Assembly (NCBI GenBank): GCA_963790715.1
Contig: CAWBPN010000018.1
Coordinates: 434,001-498,000 of the forward strand
Direction of reading: 5' to 3'
DNA length: 64,000 nucleotides
DNA from: DCFW01 sp963790715
Lineage (GTDB): Bacteria > Bacteroidota > Bacteroidia > Bacteroidales > Bacteroidaceae
Position 1 is the first letter of the stretch. Every line of letters starts with the position of its first letter. A model generated the notes under the pieces. That model saw only the letters and a program-made list of their open reading frames with translations. It searched no databases and was not told the origin of the DNA. This document shows positions 8,914 through 18,659 of the stretch, in pieces. Both the position numbers and the translations under genes were made by a program.

Positions 8914-11904
8914 ATGAAAGATTTAATAATCTTATTTCGAAAGGCGACAATCACTGCTTTAATGTGTTTGTTGTGTTCGATTGCTTTTGCGCAAAGTCAT
9001 TCAGTGACAGGTATTGTTAAAGATGTATCAGGCGAGCCGATGATCGGTGTAAACATCGCCGTAAAAGGAACAGCCTCAGGAACAGTAACTGACATTGACG
9101 GGAAATTCTCACTATCAAATGTTCCGGAAAAAGCTATACTCACAATATCCTTTATAGGATATGTAAAGCAAGAAATAGCTGTCGGTGAACAAAAAAGTCT
9201 TAACGTAACATTAGTTAGTGATTCAAAAACATTAAAAGATGTTGTTGTCGTTGGATACGGTACAATGAAGAAGTCCGATCTGACCGGCTCTGTTACATCT
9301 GTTACAAGTGAAAATTTCAAAACAGGTATGGATTTAAGTCCACAGCAATTGATGCAAGGAACATTAGCTGGAGTAAATGTAAGTGAAAATAGTGGTAAAC
9401 CTGGTGGGTCAAGCACTATCAGAGTCAGAGGAGGGACGTCAATATCAGCATCGAATGATCCGTTATTTGTAATTGACGGTGTACCTATCTCTACTACTGT
9501 TGGTGTAGGTAATGCAAATCTCTCCGGAAACACAGGTAAGAACGATTACTTCGACCAAGAGCCTTCCAACCCTCTCTCAAGCATTAACCCAAATGATATT
9601 GAATCTATCAACATTTTAAAAGATGCTTCTGCAACAGCTATATACGGCTCTCGCGGAGCTAATGGCGTAGTTCTTATAACTACCAAAAAAGGAAAAGCAG
9701 GAACTGAACAACTTAATTACAGTTACAGTTTGGGAACGTCAAACGTTACTAAAAAATTGGACGTATTAACAGCAGACGAATATAGAAGTGAAATAAAATC
9801 ATTAGGATTAACTATTGATGACAAAGGAGATAATGCAAATTGGCAAGATCGCATATTCCATAGCGCATCCACATTCAACCACTATTTATCATTTATGAGT
9901 GGTAACGAAAGAACCAACTATAGAGCCTCATTGGGTTATGGAGAACAACAGGGTATTATTATAGGATCTAACATGAACGATGCCAATATTAGAATGAATG
10001 TAATACATTCAGCTCTAAATGACAAATTGAAAATAGATTTAAGATTAAATTATGGTGAGAGTTACACAAATCAGTCTCCTATATCAAATACGGTAGGCAG
10101 TGAAATGGGGACATGTATGCTTTACGAGGCATACGTATTCAATCCGACATACCCTATTCGTGATTCTGAGGGGAATTATTATAATGTTGCACCATATCGC
10201 GTTAATCCTGTCTCTTTTTCCGATCAAGTTTTGGATAAACGTCGTGTAAGAAGACTTATAGGTGACATGACAGCAACTTACAATTTCTACAAGCCATTCA
10301 CTTTTCAAGTAAATATGGGATATAATTATGATAACACAAACAGAAATTCATACATCTCAAAAAACAGCTTATTGGGAAATGGCTATGGCGGCTATGTTAG
10401 TGTTCAGAAACTTGAAGACTATTCAAAATTGCTTGAAACGATATTGAAATACAATCAAAGTTTCGGTAAGCACAATATTGATGCAATGGCCGGTTACTCA
10501 TACCAATATTTTTATGATGATATGGACAGAACAACTGCTTACGGCTTTTTATCAGATACATTTAAATGGTATAGCTTAGACGCAGCACAATCTATTGAAA
10601 GTATAAGCAGTTCGGCAGAAAGCAATAAACTCATATCAATGTATGGACGAATAAATTATAACTACGATGATAAATACTTAGTAACGGCCACCCTTCGTCG
10701 TGACGGTTCCAGCCGTTTCGGTTCAGGTCACAAATGGGGATTATTTCCATCGGCGGCCTTATCATGGAGAATATCAAAAGAAAAATTCTTCAAATGCAAT
10801 TTCGTTTCAGACCTTAAATTGCGCGCGAGTTATGGGGTAACAGGTAACCAAGAAATAGGCAACTATAATTCTCTGACAACATTAGGCGCCAGCAGCAGCG
10901 GCTACATTGTCGGTGGAAACAAAATCACAATCGTATTGCCACAACAATATTCAAATCCTGACTTGAAATGGGAACAAACGGCACAAACAGATTTTGGTGT
11001 TGACTTCAGTCTATTCAATAGTAGAATAAGAGGGAACGTAGATTACTATTATAAACGTACATCTGACTTATTGTTGTCGGTTGCAGTACCATCACCATCA
11101 TTAATTACTTCACAAATAGCCAATGTAGGTACAGTTACCAATAAAGGTATAGAAGCTGAATTAGGAATTGACGTTATAAATTACAAAGACTTCTCATGGG
11201 ATGCAAATTTAAATGCCAGTCATAATAAGAATAAAGTAACAAGCCTATCAAACGGCAAATGGACAGGCAACAATGTACAAGTTGCTCCATGTCAGGGGCA
11301 AGGCCTGTCAGGCACTTATGCACAGCTGATAATGGAAGGTCAACCTCTCGGTACATTCTACGGAAAGAAATTCACAGGTGTTGTAAACGGGGTTGAACAA
11401 TTCGCTAATAACGGAGCAAAACAAATTATAGGTTGTGCTCAACCCAAACTTACATTCGGCATCACAAACACTTTTAGATATAAACAATTAAGTTTGTCTG
11501 TAATGATGAGAGGTAGCGTAGGTAATGATGTATACAATGCTATGGCAAATAACTTATCATATTTGAGTTACCTACCCGGAAAGAATGTACTGAAACGTGC
11601 CATTACTGATGGAGTATCCAGAGACCAACCGGTCACTTACTCCTCAAGATTTATTGAAAACGGTTCATTTTTACGTATGGATAATGTGACTTTAGGATAT
11701 GATTTCAACGTTAAACAATTGTTGATTACTAAAGCCAGAATTTATATGTCGGCACAAAATCTATTTATAATAACCGGATATAAAGGTGTTGACCCTGAAG
11801 TAAATTCAGAAGTATCAAGAACCGGAATAGCCCCACTCGGTGTAGATTATTTAAGTTATCCCAAGGCAAGGACATTTAGCTTCGGAATTAATATCACATT
11901 CTAA
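8914..11904 (+). CDS. SusC-family TonB-dependent outer-membrane transporter
   Basis: The 996-residue protein has a signal peptide ending in AFAQ, a carboxypeptidase-regulatory-like domain (about 28-112), a plug with the SusC hallmarks VVVGYGTMKK, IRVRGGTSISASNDPLFVIDG and DASATAIYGSRGANGVVLITTKKG, and a beta-barrel ending in the family terminus ARTFSFGINITF. It imports oligosaccharides across the outer membrane using TonB energy. It is followed after 19 bases by its SusD partner, so the two are surely co-transcribed. No STN domain is seen, so signalling through an anti-sigma factor is unlikely. The HTCS upstream is the likely activator. The glycan is not identifiable from sequence. Confidence 0.95.
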   Translation: MKDLIILFRKATITALMCLLCSIAFAQSHSVTGIVKDVSGEPMIGVNIAVKGTASGTVTDIDGKFSLSNVPEKAILTISFIGYVKQEIAVGEQKSLNVTLVSDSKTLKDVVVVGYGTMKKSDLTGSVTSVTSENFKTGMDLSPQQLMQGTLAGVNVSENSGKPGGSSTIRVRGGTSISASNDPLFVIDGVPISTTVGVGNANLSGNTGKNDYFDQEPSNPLSSINPNDIESINILKDASATAIYGSRGANGVVLITTKKGKAGTEQLNYSYSLGTSNVTKKLDVLTADEYRSEIKSLGLTIDDKGDNANWQDRIFHSASTFNHYLSFMSGNERTNYRASLGYGEQQGIIIGSNMNDANIRMNVIHSALNDKLKIDLRLNYGESYTNQSPISNTVGSEMGTCMLYEAYVFNPTYPIRDSEGNYYNVAPYRVNPVSFSDQVLDKRRVRRLIGDMTATYNFYKPFTFQVNMGYNYDNTNRNSYISKNSLLGNGYGGYVSVQKLEDYSKLLETILKYNQSFGKHNIDAMAGYSYQYFYDDMDRTTAYGFLSDTFKWYSLDAAQSIESISSSAESNKLISMYGRINYNYDDKYLVTATLRRDGSSRFGSGHKWGLFPSAALSWRISKEKFFKCNFVSDLKLRASYGVTGNQEIGNYNSLTTLGASSSGYIVGGNKITIVLPQQYSNPDLKWEQTAQTDFGVDFSLFNSRIRGNVDYYYKRTSDLLLSVAVPSPSLITSQIANVGTVTNKGIEAELGIDVINYKDFSWDANLNASHNKNKVTSLSNGKWTGNNVQVAPCQGQGLSGTYAQLIMEGQPLGTFYGKKFTGVVNGVEQFANNGAKQIIGCAQPKLTFGITNTFRYKQLSLSVMMRGSVGNDVYNAMANNLSYLSYLPGKNVLKRAITDGVSRDQPVTYSSRFIENGSFLRMDNVTLGYDFNVKQLLITKARIYMSAQNLFIITGYKGVDPEVNSEVSRTGIAPLGVDYLSYPKARTFSFGINITF

Positions 11905-11923
11905 CTATTAATATCTTATAATT

Positions 11924-13453
11924 ATGAAAACAAAAAATGTATTTAAAATATTAGCACTTTCAACAGGATTAGTATTATTGGCATCTTGCACTAATCTTGA
12001 TGAAGAACTTTATGGTAAATTATCTCCAGACACTTATTATAAAACAGAGGATGAAGCTCTTTCGTCCGTAGCTGGCGTATATTATAGATTATCATACATG
12101 CTATCTCCAAGTACAGACGGATGGAGAGCCGGAGAATACGGGACTGACGAAATGTTTTGTCCGGGCAGGGCAAGTGGAGGATGGTATGATGAAGATAACA
12201 TGCAAATGATGTCACACACTGTAAAATCAGACAATGGCGCAATAAAACGATTATGGGGTACTTATCTATTTCCTGAAATAGGTGCTGCTAATGCTGTATT
12301 AGCTAGTTTGAAAGAATCTCCAAACGTTTCAAAATTCAATGGACTGATTGCTGAAACAAGAGCGCTAAGAGCCTACGGCTACTATTATGCAATGGATTAT
12401 TTCGGCAATGTCCCGATTTTTACGGGCGCCAAAGTTGATCCTAATAATCTGCCGACGACCAACACGCGCAAAGATGTCTATGATTTCATAGTAACCGAAT
12501 TCAAAGCAGCTGCTAAAGATTTACCATCAATTACAGCTGTTAGCAAAACAGCTTATTATCCTCGATTCACAAAAGAAGCAATATACACAGCATTAGCATC
12601 ACTATATTTAAATGCTAAGGTTTACACAGGCACAGATGATTATGAAGACGTTATCGCTATGTGCGACAGCGTTATAAATACTAATGCATATTCCTTAGAG
12701 AAAAACGTTGGGGACAGTTTCCTTGCCACAAATAAATCGAAATCAACTGAGATTATATCATCATTTTCTGTAGATCCATCAAAAAATGCAGGTAGTAACC
12801 AATTTATCCTTTACACACAAAATGCATTGGACCAATATAAATATAGCTTGCCATTTAGTCCTGCAAATGGATATTGCTTCACAGATGATGCGTTGAGCCG
12901 TTACGAAAAATGTGATAACAGATTAAAACTACTCGAATACGGACCTCAATATTATCTTGACGGCGCAACTCCACTATGTTACTCAAATGGGACACAACTT
13001 GTATTGACTACTATTAAAGATATGGTATCAGCAGCTGACAACGAAGGATATCGTGTGTTGAAATACTCTCCTATTGGTGTCACATGGTCTGGTTACAATG
13101 CAAATAATGATTTCGTCTTAGAAAGATACGCTAACGTACTTTTAATGAAAGCTGAAGCCGAATTCAGATTAGGGAAAAATACGGATGATGCATTAAAACT
13201 TGTGAACCAAATACGGCAAAGAAGTAATTGTCAGGCATGGACGGATCTATCATTGCAAAAAATAGAAGATGAACGTGCCCGTGAATTTATATGGGAAGGG
13301 CAACGTCGTAGAGATATGATTCGTTTTGGAGATTTCTTCACTGGAAAATGGTTCTACAAAACTACAACTACTGAAGATTGGCGTGGTATATACCCGATTC
13401 CTGATTATGAGTTACAAAATAATCCGAAATTAAAACAAAATCCGAATTATTAA
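11924..13453 (+). CDS. SusD/RagB-family nutrient-binding lipoprotein
   Basis: A lipoprotein signal ends in LLASC (Cys22), placing the protein at the outer membrane, where it caps the SusC barrel. The N-terminal region (LDEELYGKLSPDTYYKTEDEA), the central TPR-like helices (AETRALRAYGYYYAMDYFGNVPIF) and the C-terminal part (ERAREFIWEGQRRRDMIRFGDF, then YPIPDYELQNNPKLKQNPNY) are all typical of SusD. The length of 509 residues is normal. It binds the glycan delivered to the partner transporter. Confidence 0.95.
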   Translation: MKTKNVFKILALSTGLVLLASCTNLDEELYGKLSPDTYYKTEDEALSSVAGVYYRLSYMLSPSTDGWRAGEYGTDEMFCPGRASGGWYDEDNMQMMSHTVKSDNGAIKRLWGTYLFPEIGAANAVLASLKESPNVSKFNGLIAETRALRAYGYYYAMDYFGNVPIFTGAKVDPNNLPTTNTRKDVYDFIVTEFKAAAKDLPSITAVSKTAYYPRFTKEAIYTALASLYLNAKVYTGTDDYEDVIAMCDSVINTNAYSLEKNVGDSFLATNKSKSTEIISSFSVDPSKNAGSNQFILYTQNALDQYKYSLPFSPANGYCFTDDALSRYEKCDNRLKLLEYGPQYYLDGATPLCYSNGTQLVLTTIKDMVSAADNEGYRVLKYSPIGVTWSGYNANNDFVLERYANVLLMKAEAEFRLGKNTDDALKLVNQIRQRSNCQAWTDLSLQKIEDERAREFIWEGQRRRDMIRFGDFFTGKWFYKTTTTEDWRGIYPIPDYELQNNPKLKQNPNY

Positions 13454-13721
13454 ATCAACTCAATAGCAAATACTAAAATCGATTAAAGATTTGCGTAAAC
13501 GACTAAGCAATAGAAGATATTATAAAATGAATACACAATTTAGGAATGAATCTCTTTGAATGTAATGATAATCTGTGAATTCATAAATGTGTAAATATCT
13601 TTCTATTACTTTTGTCGTTTATTTATATGGAAATAGTTATATATAAAAACACCTATTGCATGAAAGTTTTTTTCAAAGCTGATTGCTGTTGGTGTAATAA
13701 CAAATTAAAAGAATATCAATA

Positions 13722-14939
13722 ATGAAAAGATTAGTTCTTGTATTGTCAACATTTATTACTTTAAGCTGTCACGCGCAAAAGTATGAAACATATGGAATAG
13801 AGGAAGCTATGCCGTCATCGTTTGCAAAAATAAAAGCAACGCTCACCTACCCGCTTTCGTGGCAAAATGCAGGGGGGGAAGATTTTAAATCATGGCAACA
13901 AAAAGGAAAAGATGAACTGATGAAATGCTTAAATCCTGCTCCACCAGTAATTCCTTTCGACTTAAAAGTAATTGAGAAAGAACAACGTAATGGTTATATA
14001 GTTGAAAAAGTGGCATTTAATATATCGTCTTTTGATCGTGTTTCCGGTTATTTACTTATACCAGAAACAGGTAAAGCTCCATACCCTGCTATTGTCCTTT
14101 TGCACGACCACGGTGCAAAATTCTCAATAGGTAAAGAAAAAATGGTACATCCATTAAAGTATGAAGAAAACAATATTATTTCAGAATACGGAAGAAAGAT
14201 TGACGCAAAAGGTAAACCTATACTTGAGCATCATAAACTTATAGACGAATGCAATCAATGGGTTAAAGCCTGCTATGACAGCATATATGTTGGTGATGAA
14301 TTGGCTGCTAACGGATACGCGGTTTTCTGCACAGATGCACTACTTTGGGGCGAACGCGGACGTAAAGAAGGCTCGAGTTACGACACGCAAGAAGCATTGG
14401 CTTGTAACTTACAACAAATGGGATATTCATGGTGCGGCATTATGACATACGATGATATTGCATCAGTAAACTTGCTGAAAACAATACCTGAAATAGATAA
14501 GAACAGAATTGGCACACTAGGTTTTTCAATGGGAGCGCATCGTGCTTGGTTGCTATCTTCAGCTTGTAGTGATATAAAAGCAGGTGCTGCCATTTGTTGG
14601 ATGTGCACTACAGATTCATTGATGACTTTAACCAACAATCAAAATAAAGGTGGTAGTGCATGGAGCATGCTCGTACCTGGAATAGTAAACTACATGGATT
14701 ATCCGGATGTTGCTTCACTGGCTTGCCCGAAACCGATGTTATTTTTCAATGGACTAAAAGATAAACTGTTTCCTGTTGACGGAGTAAAAGATGCATATTC
14801 CAAGATGCACAAAGTATGGCAAAGCCAAGGAGCAGATAGCAAATTAGTTACAAAATTCTGGAATGGTCCGCATTTTTTTAGTTGCCAGATGCAAAAAGAA
14901 GTTATGCAGTTCTTTGACTGTTATTTAAAAAATAATTAA
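13722..14939 (+). CDS. secreted alpha/beta-hydrolase, dienelactone-hydrolase/acetyl-xylan-esterase type
   Basis: A signal peptide (about 1-18, ending in CHAQ) leads into an alpha/beta-hydrolase fold of about 385 residues. The nucleophile elbow GFSMGAH places the catalytic Ser at 269, with likely Asp347 (NGLKDK) and His384 (GPHFF) completing the triad. The HDHGAKF segment near residue 128 fits the oxyanion-hole region. Such enzymes remove acetyl or other ester groups from plant polysaccharides. The gene follows the SusCD pair by 268 bases and has its own TACTTTTG box (13607-13614), so it may be transcribed separately. It is the only enzyme in this locus. The true ester substrate is not known. 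Confidence 0.8.
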   Translation: MKRLVLVLSTFITLSCHAQKYETYGIEEAMPSSFAKIKATLTYPLSWQNAGGEDFKSWQQKGKDELMKCLNPAPPVIPFDLKVIEKEQRNGYIVEKVAFNISSFDRVSGYLLIPETGKAPYPAIVLLHDHGAKFSIGKEKMVHPLKYEENNIISEYGRKIDAKGKPILEHHKLIDECNQWVKACYDSIYVGDELAANGYAVFCTDALLWGERGRKEGSSYDTQEALACNLQQMGYSWCGIMTYDDIASVNLLKTIPEIDKNRIGTLGFSMGAHRAWLLSSACSDIKAGAAICWMCTTDSLMTLTNNQNKGGSAWSMLVPGIVNYMDYPDVASLACPKPMLFFNGLKDKLFPVDGVKDAYSKMHKVWQSQGADSKLVTKFWNGPHFFSCQMQKEVMQFFDCYLKNN

Positions 14940-15084
14940 TCTATCTTTTGTGTAAATAATCATTCTCACAATTCATCGGGTTACCTAATATTGGTAAATC
15001 CTGCCATGTTTAATACAAAGAATTAGGTTGCGAAGTTCCCAAAGAACTTAGAAGTGACTATGAACCTGCATCAAAAATGGATGT

Positions 15085-15229
15085 AAGCTCTTATTCCTTC
15101 TTTCAGTGATAACATTTTCACTTTCAATCGCATGCGGCGTTGTGCAACAATCTGTTTATATGTAGAAACGAACAACGTTGCAACCACATTAGTTTGCACT
15201 TTGACTTATTGGCGTTTCATTTCATCATG
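15085..15229 (-). pseudogene. degenerate, internally deleted copy of a TPR/LuxR-like sensor gene
   Basis: Two blocks match the gene at 17474-18463 in the same orientation: 15085-15164 matches 17461-17540 (about 90% identical by eye, covering the gene's last codons and its 3' flank), and 15165-15229 matches 17937-18001 (about 80%). The 396 bases in between are missing, with GAAAC near both deletion ends, so a short-homology deletion is likely. The rest of the 14940-15345 gap (about 400 bases) shows only a TATCTTTG promoter box (15289-15296) for the sigma-factor gene. Confidence 0.8.
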
Positions 15230-15345
15230 TAAAACAGGTATAATTTGAGACCTATCTAACTAAGAATTCTTTTATATGAAGATTTGAGTATCTTTGTTTT
15301 CGACTTTTCATCGTTAGAGTCGTATAGCTAAATGTAGTAACAAGA

Positions 15346-15912
15346 ATGCAGATGGAGCAAAAAGAAATAAACAGTATAATCCAACGATGTAAGGAGGGCA
15401 ACACAGAAGCTTTCCGCTTGCTTGTAGAGGAATACCAAAATATGGCATTCTCGTTTGCACTGAAGTTGCTTTGCTCCGAATCAGAGGCTGAAGATGCAGT
15501 CCAAGATGCTTTTGTTAGTGTTTGGCATAATATCGACCGATATTCTGAAAGCAAGGGTAAGTTTACAACATGGATTAGCACAATAGTTTACCGGCTCTGT
15601 CTTGACCGGATAAAACACAAGAAAGTGAATGTCTCTCTACCAACTGACGAGGCTGTCTTGCAAGAATATGTAACAGCATCAGATCCTGAACAACAGTTGA
15701 TGAACAGTCAGTTGGCAGTTATCATTAAAGTTCTTGTTTCAGAACTGAGCCCCAAGCAACAGATTGTCTTTACGCTCAGCGTGCTTGATAATATGGACAC
15801 CGAAGAAATCGAGAAAATAACAGGGCTGAATGCCGACAAGATAAAAAGCAACCTATATGTTGCCCGACAAAAAATTAAGAAACAATTAATACGTTTAGGT
15901 TATGACAAATAA
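15346..15912 (+). CDS. ECF-type RNA polymerase sigma factor
   Basis: The 188-residue protein has a sigma-70 region 2 at about residues 10-90 (AFRLLVEEYQNMAFSFALKLL, then EAEDAVQDAFVSVWHNIDRY and FTTWISTIVYRLCLDRIK) and a region 4 at about 125-180 (LSPKQQIVFTLSVLDNMDTEEIEKITG). There is no region 3 or 1.1, as expected for an ECF factor. It would direct RNA polymerase to a small set of promoters. The next gene overlaps it by 11 bases and encodes a small one-span membrane protein, which is the place where an anti-sigma factor is normally found. A TATCTTTG box about 50 bases upstream suggests housekeeping transcription. Confidence 0.93.
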   Translation: MQMEQKEINSIIQRCKEGNTEAFRLLVEEYQNMAFSFALKLLCSESEAEDAVQDAFVSVWHNIDRYSESKGKFTTWISTIVYRLCLDRIKHKKVNVSLPTDEAVLQEYVTASDPEQQLMNSQLAVIIKVLVSELSPKQQIVFTLSVLDNMDTEEIEKITGLNADKIKSNLYVARQKIKKQLIRLGYDK

Positions 15913-16282
15913 TAAACAATTTATTGACAATATATTTGAGAGCCTGCAGAACAAGCAGCCAATGCTTAGCCATCCTAAGGAAATGACGGATGCTATCATG
16001 AGGATAATAGAACTGGAATCAAAACCGAAAAGATGGATCGTAGCATTAAGATATTGTTCTGTAGCAGCAGCCATATTGCTTCTCATCGTCTTTACCTTTC
16101 AGATAATGACAGGAAAAGATGCCATTGACGAAGCAAGCATCATTGCCTACCAAAACGATACTTTCTATAGGATGCAGCCAAATAAAGACGAGAACTTATA
16201 TATAAGCTATATACAAAAAAAGCTCTACAAAAAGAGTAGTTATGAACTTTTAAAGAAGAAGATTTATGAGAGCAAATATTAA
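15902..16282 (+). CDS. small single-span membrane protein, candidate anti-sigma factor
   Basis: The 126-residue protein has a cytoplasmic N-terminal part (1-45), one membrane span (about 48-68, Ala/Ile/Leu-rich) and a lysine-rich outer part of about 58 residues. It has no recognisable zinc-binding anti-sigma motif (HxxxCxxC). Its start overlaps the sigma gene by 11 bases and its end overlaps the lipoprotein gene by 17, so the three products are probably made in fixed ratio. The anti-sigma role is inferred from position and shape only. Confidence 0.65.
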   Translation: MTNNKQFIDNIFESLQNKQPMLSHPKEMTDAIMRIIELESKPKRWIVALRYCSVAAAILLLIVFTFQIMTGKDAIDEASIIAYQNDTFYRMQPNKDENLYISYIQKKLYKKSSYELLKKKIYESKY

Positions 16283-17417
16283 CCTTTCATTACTTGTGAT
16301 ATTCTTGCTATTCATGGCATCATGCACAAACCGTGAATGCAGAATGAGTACTGTTGTCAACAAAGACGGTTCCTGCGAACGCACGTTCGAGGTTAAGCTT
16401 GATTCCGCTCAGCTGGTCAGCGGTAAAATTGACGCCAACCGAAATATTGTAAGAACCGGAACAGGCTGGCAGTTGAGTTGGTCGATTAAGGGACAAGCCA
16501 CCAGACATCCGCTTCCCATGAGCCGCAAGACGTACGACTCCATCCGGTCACATTGCAGCAAGAGGGTATGTGATACGATTACTGTATTTATATCCGGGAA
16601 GTGGCAGTCGGCCAAAGTTATGGGTGAACATACCTGCTTCAATCTTGACAGAGGAAAGACGGTTAAACCGGAAACTAAACTTCGGCGTTCATTCAGATGG
16701 TTTTATACCTATTATTACTATCGTGAGACTTATCATCGGCAGAATCTATACTTTAAAGTTCCACTTGAAAAATTCATGACGAAGGATGAAATAGGATTTT
16801 GGTTCAAAGGTTACCCTAATCTTGCCAAAGGATTGAACGGCATTGAGCTGGACGATATTATGAGCAGCATCAAAGATAAATATAGTAAGTGGTTGACAGC
16901 AAATTACTTTGAGGCAATAAATCAATTAATCGTTGGCAACTACTATCTGGTTAAGAATACACCTGTCAGCAAACAAGGCTTCATTCATCTTCACGACGCT
17001 CTTCAGCAAAGATTCATGAAGGAAAAAGAAGATGTCTTTGATGAGGAGAACACAAAAAAGCTGTTCCGTGATTTCTTTCATTCCGACGCTTTCTCCGCAG
17101 TGCTGGATAACGATAAGTTGAAGGATGAAGCATACAAGACTTTGTCCGACTATGCAGCACTTTCGCAGTTCTCTGTAGATTATGAACTTTCAATGCCGGG
17201 GATAATCACCGATTCCGGAACAGGTGTTATAGGCCGTGGGCTTGCAAAAAATAATCAGCAGGTCATCAGCTACCGATTAACAGGTGAACGTCTCGTTTCA
17301 GGAAACTATATAATCGCTGCTCAATCAAGAGTGACGAACATCTGGGCTTTTGTCATTATGGTATTAGTTGTTTTGACAGCTGTATACCTTTGTCTACACA
17401 AAAGGTACAAAAAATAG
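16266..17417 (+). CDS. lipoprotein with C-terminal membrane span, third gene of the sigma operon
   Basis: The lipobox FMASC puts the modified Cys at residue 20. The next segment (STVVNKDGSCERTFEVKLD) resembles the opening of LppM-like lipoprotein domains, which also carry a C-terminal membrane span. A span is present here at about 355-376, followed by a basic tail. The mature part is 383 residues long with several cysteines (for example in SHCSKRVCDT) and a helical section at about 190-300. Anchoring at both ends is unusual and would hold it at the inner membrane. It is probably the sensor or the main target of the sigma factor. I do not recognise a named family with certainty. Confidence 0.6.
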   Translation: MRANINLSLLVIFLLFMASCTNRECRMSTVVNKDGSCERTFEVKLDSAQLVSGKIDANRNIVRTGTGWQLSWSIKGQATRHPLPMSRKTYDSIRSHCSKRVCDTITVFISGKWQSAKVMGEHTCFNLDRGKTVKPETKLRRSFRWFYTYYYYRETYHRQNLYFKVPLEKFMTKDEIGFWFKGYPNLAKGLNGIELDDIMSSIKDKYSKWLTANYFEAINQLIVGNYYLVKNTPVSKQGFIHLHDALQQRFMKEKEDVFDEENTKKLFRDFFHSDAFSAVLDNDKLKDEAYKTLSDYAALSQFSVDYELSMPGIITDSGTGVIGRGLAKNNQQVISYRLTGERLVSGNYIIAAQSRVTNIWAFVIMVLVVLTAVYLCLHKRYKK

Positions 17418-17473
17418 TTGGTGGATTATTATAAATAGTAGAAAATATCTATAAACTTATAAGTTCTTATTCC

Positions 17474-18463
17474 TCATTTCAACGATAGCATTTTCACTTT
17501 CAATCGCATGCGACGTTGTGCAACAATCTGTTTATTTGTATTACCGAAACAGTAAGCAATTGTGGCATCATCCAGATTACAAAGATGAAGGCAACAATAC
17601 AGGCAATCATCATCCGTTAATTTTGGATAAGTTGATTTAAGATGAGAGATATAACTGCCGTATATTTCGTTAATGCTCTTGTTCAGCCGGTCTTGCTCTT
17701 TGACTACCATGACTTGCAAGTTTTTTGTTTCTTTACGATTTTGCCGACTCAACTCTTCTATACGGCTGTATATTTCGGTTTTCATAAACAACGAATTGCA
17801 CAACCGCGCCTTTTCTTCTTCTTCGGCTTCTTTCATTTCGGCCATTTCACGCTTGTATGCTTCTTTGATTTCTTTTTGACGATGAAGAATACTTTGTAAT
17901 ACAAGCACGCCGATGAACAGCAAGCAAAGAAATGCGGAAACGGACAGCGTCACAACCATTCTTGTTTGCGCTTTGGCTTGTTGACGTTTCATTTCAGCAT
18001 GATATTTGTATTCAAGATTATGCACCTCCGAAATTCGGTTCAAGGTGTATAGTGTGTCAAGCACTTGAGCATATTGCTGCTCTAATAGAAAAGCTCTATC
18101 ATAATCTTTTGCGGCACGAGCCTCAACGGCGCTACGTGAATAATCATCGGCATTCTCTTTTTTCTTGCGCAACAAAGAAATTAATTCCGTTGACGACAAC
18201 GTTGCGAATTTGCTATCTTTTAATTTAGATAATGTTTCGGCATATATTGTTTTGGTAGCGTGGTCAACCAATTGCCCATAATAGACTTCTTCTTCGGATG
18301 TAAAGTTAGTCGTGTCTAACGATTCAAGGCAATGCAAAGCACTATCTGGTTGCGTTTTCATCAATTGATTTATTTGCACAAGCGCCTCTTCATGATGACC
18401 ACCGTAACCGCATGAACAGCAAACGACTATCATTGCTATAACCAACCATAGCATTTTTCTCAT
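17474..18463 (-). CDS. membrane-anchored TPR/LuxR-like sensor-regulator, short form
   Basis: The N-terminus has a lipoprotein-like signal (VVCCSCG). About 120 helical residues follow, then one membrane span (about 165-188), a long charged coiled coil (about 190-265), and a C-terminal HTH-like part (LTDDDCLYCCLHLCNLDDATIAYCFGNTNKQIVAQRRMRLK) of the type seen in Bacteroidetes TPR/LuxR-like proteins. Family members usually have several TPR units and 500-600 residues, so at 329 this one seems to have lost most of its repeats. A CAAAAGTA box (18468-18475, TACTTTTG on the coding strand) lies almost at the start codon, so the transcript would be nearly leaderless. A damaged partial copy lies at 15085-15229. 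Confidence 0.7.
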   Translation of the reverse strand: MRKMLWLVIAMIVVCCSCGYGGHHEEALVQINQLMKTQPDSALHCLESLDTTNFTSEEEVYYGQLVDHATKTIYAETLSKLKDSKFATLSSTELISLLRKKKENADDYSRSAVEARAAKDYDRAFLLEQQYAQVLDTLYTLNRISEVHNLEYKYHAEMKRQQAKAQTRMVVTLSVSAFLCLLFIGVLVLQSILHRQKEIKEAYKREMAEMKEAEEEEKARLCNSLFMKTEIYSRIEELSRQNRKETKNLQVMVVKEQDRLNKSINEIYGSYISHLKSTYPKLTDDDCLYCCLHLCNLDDATIAYCFGNTNKQIVAQRRMRLKVKMLSLK

Positions 18464-18659
18464 ATAACAAAAGTAATTATAAATGTGGAAATAATGAAAT
18501 TTAATAAAAACATTATAAACTCTTGTATCTGTGCATAAACGTATCCCGTCATCAAAAAAAATCTTGCTCTATTCATCTAAAGCACAGAGAAATTCTATAA
18601 TTTTGTCTTCATTAAAATAATATATAAACCGTCCGACAAGGATACAAAAAGTAAGAAAA

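Noticed and set aside
8997..9533. 178-residue frame opposite susC
   Set aside because: It is a mirror of the conserved SusC plug, with no start signal or family match.
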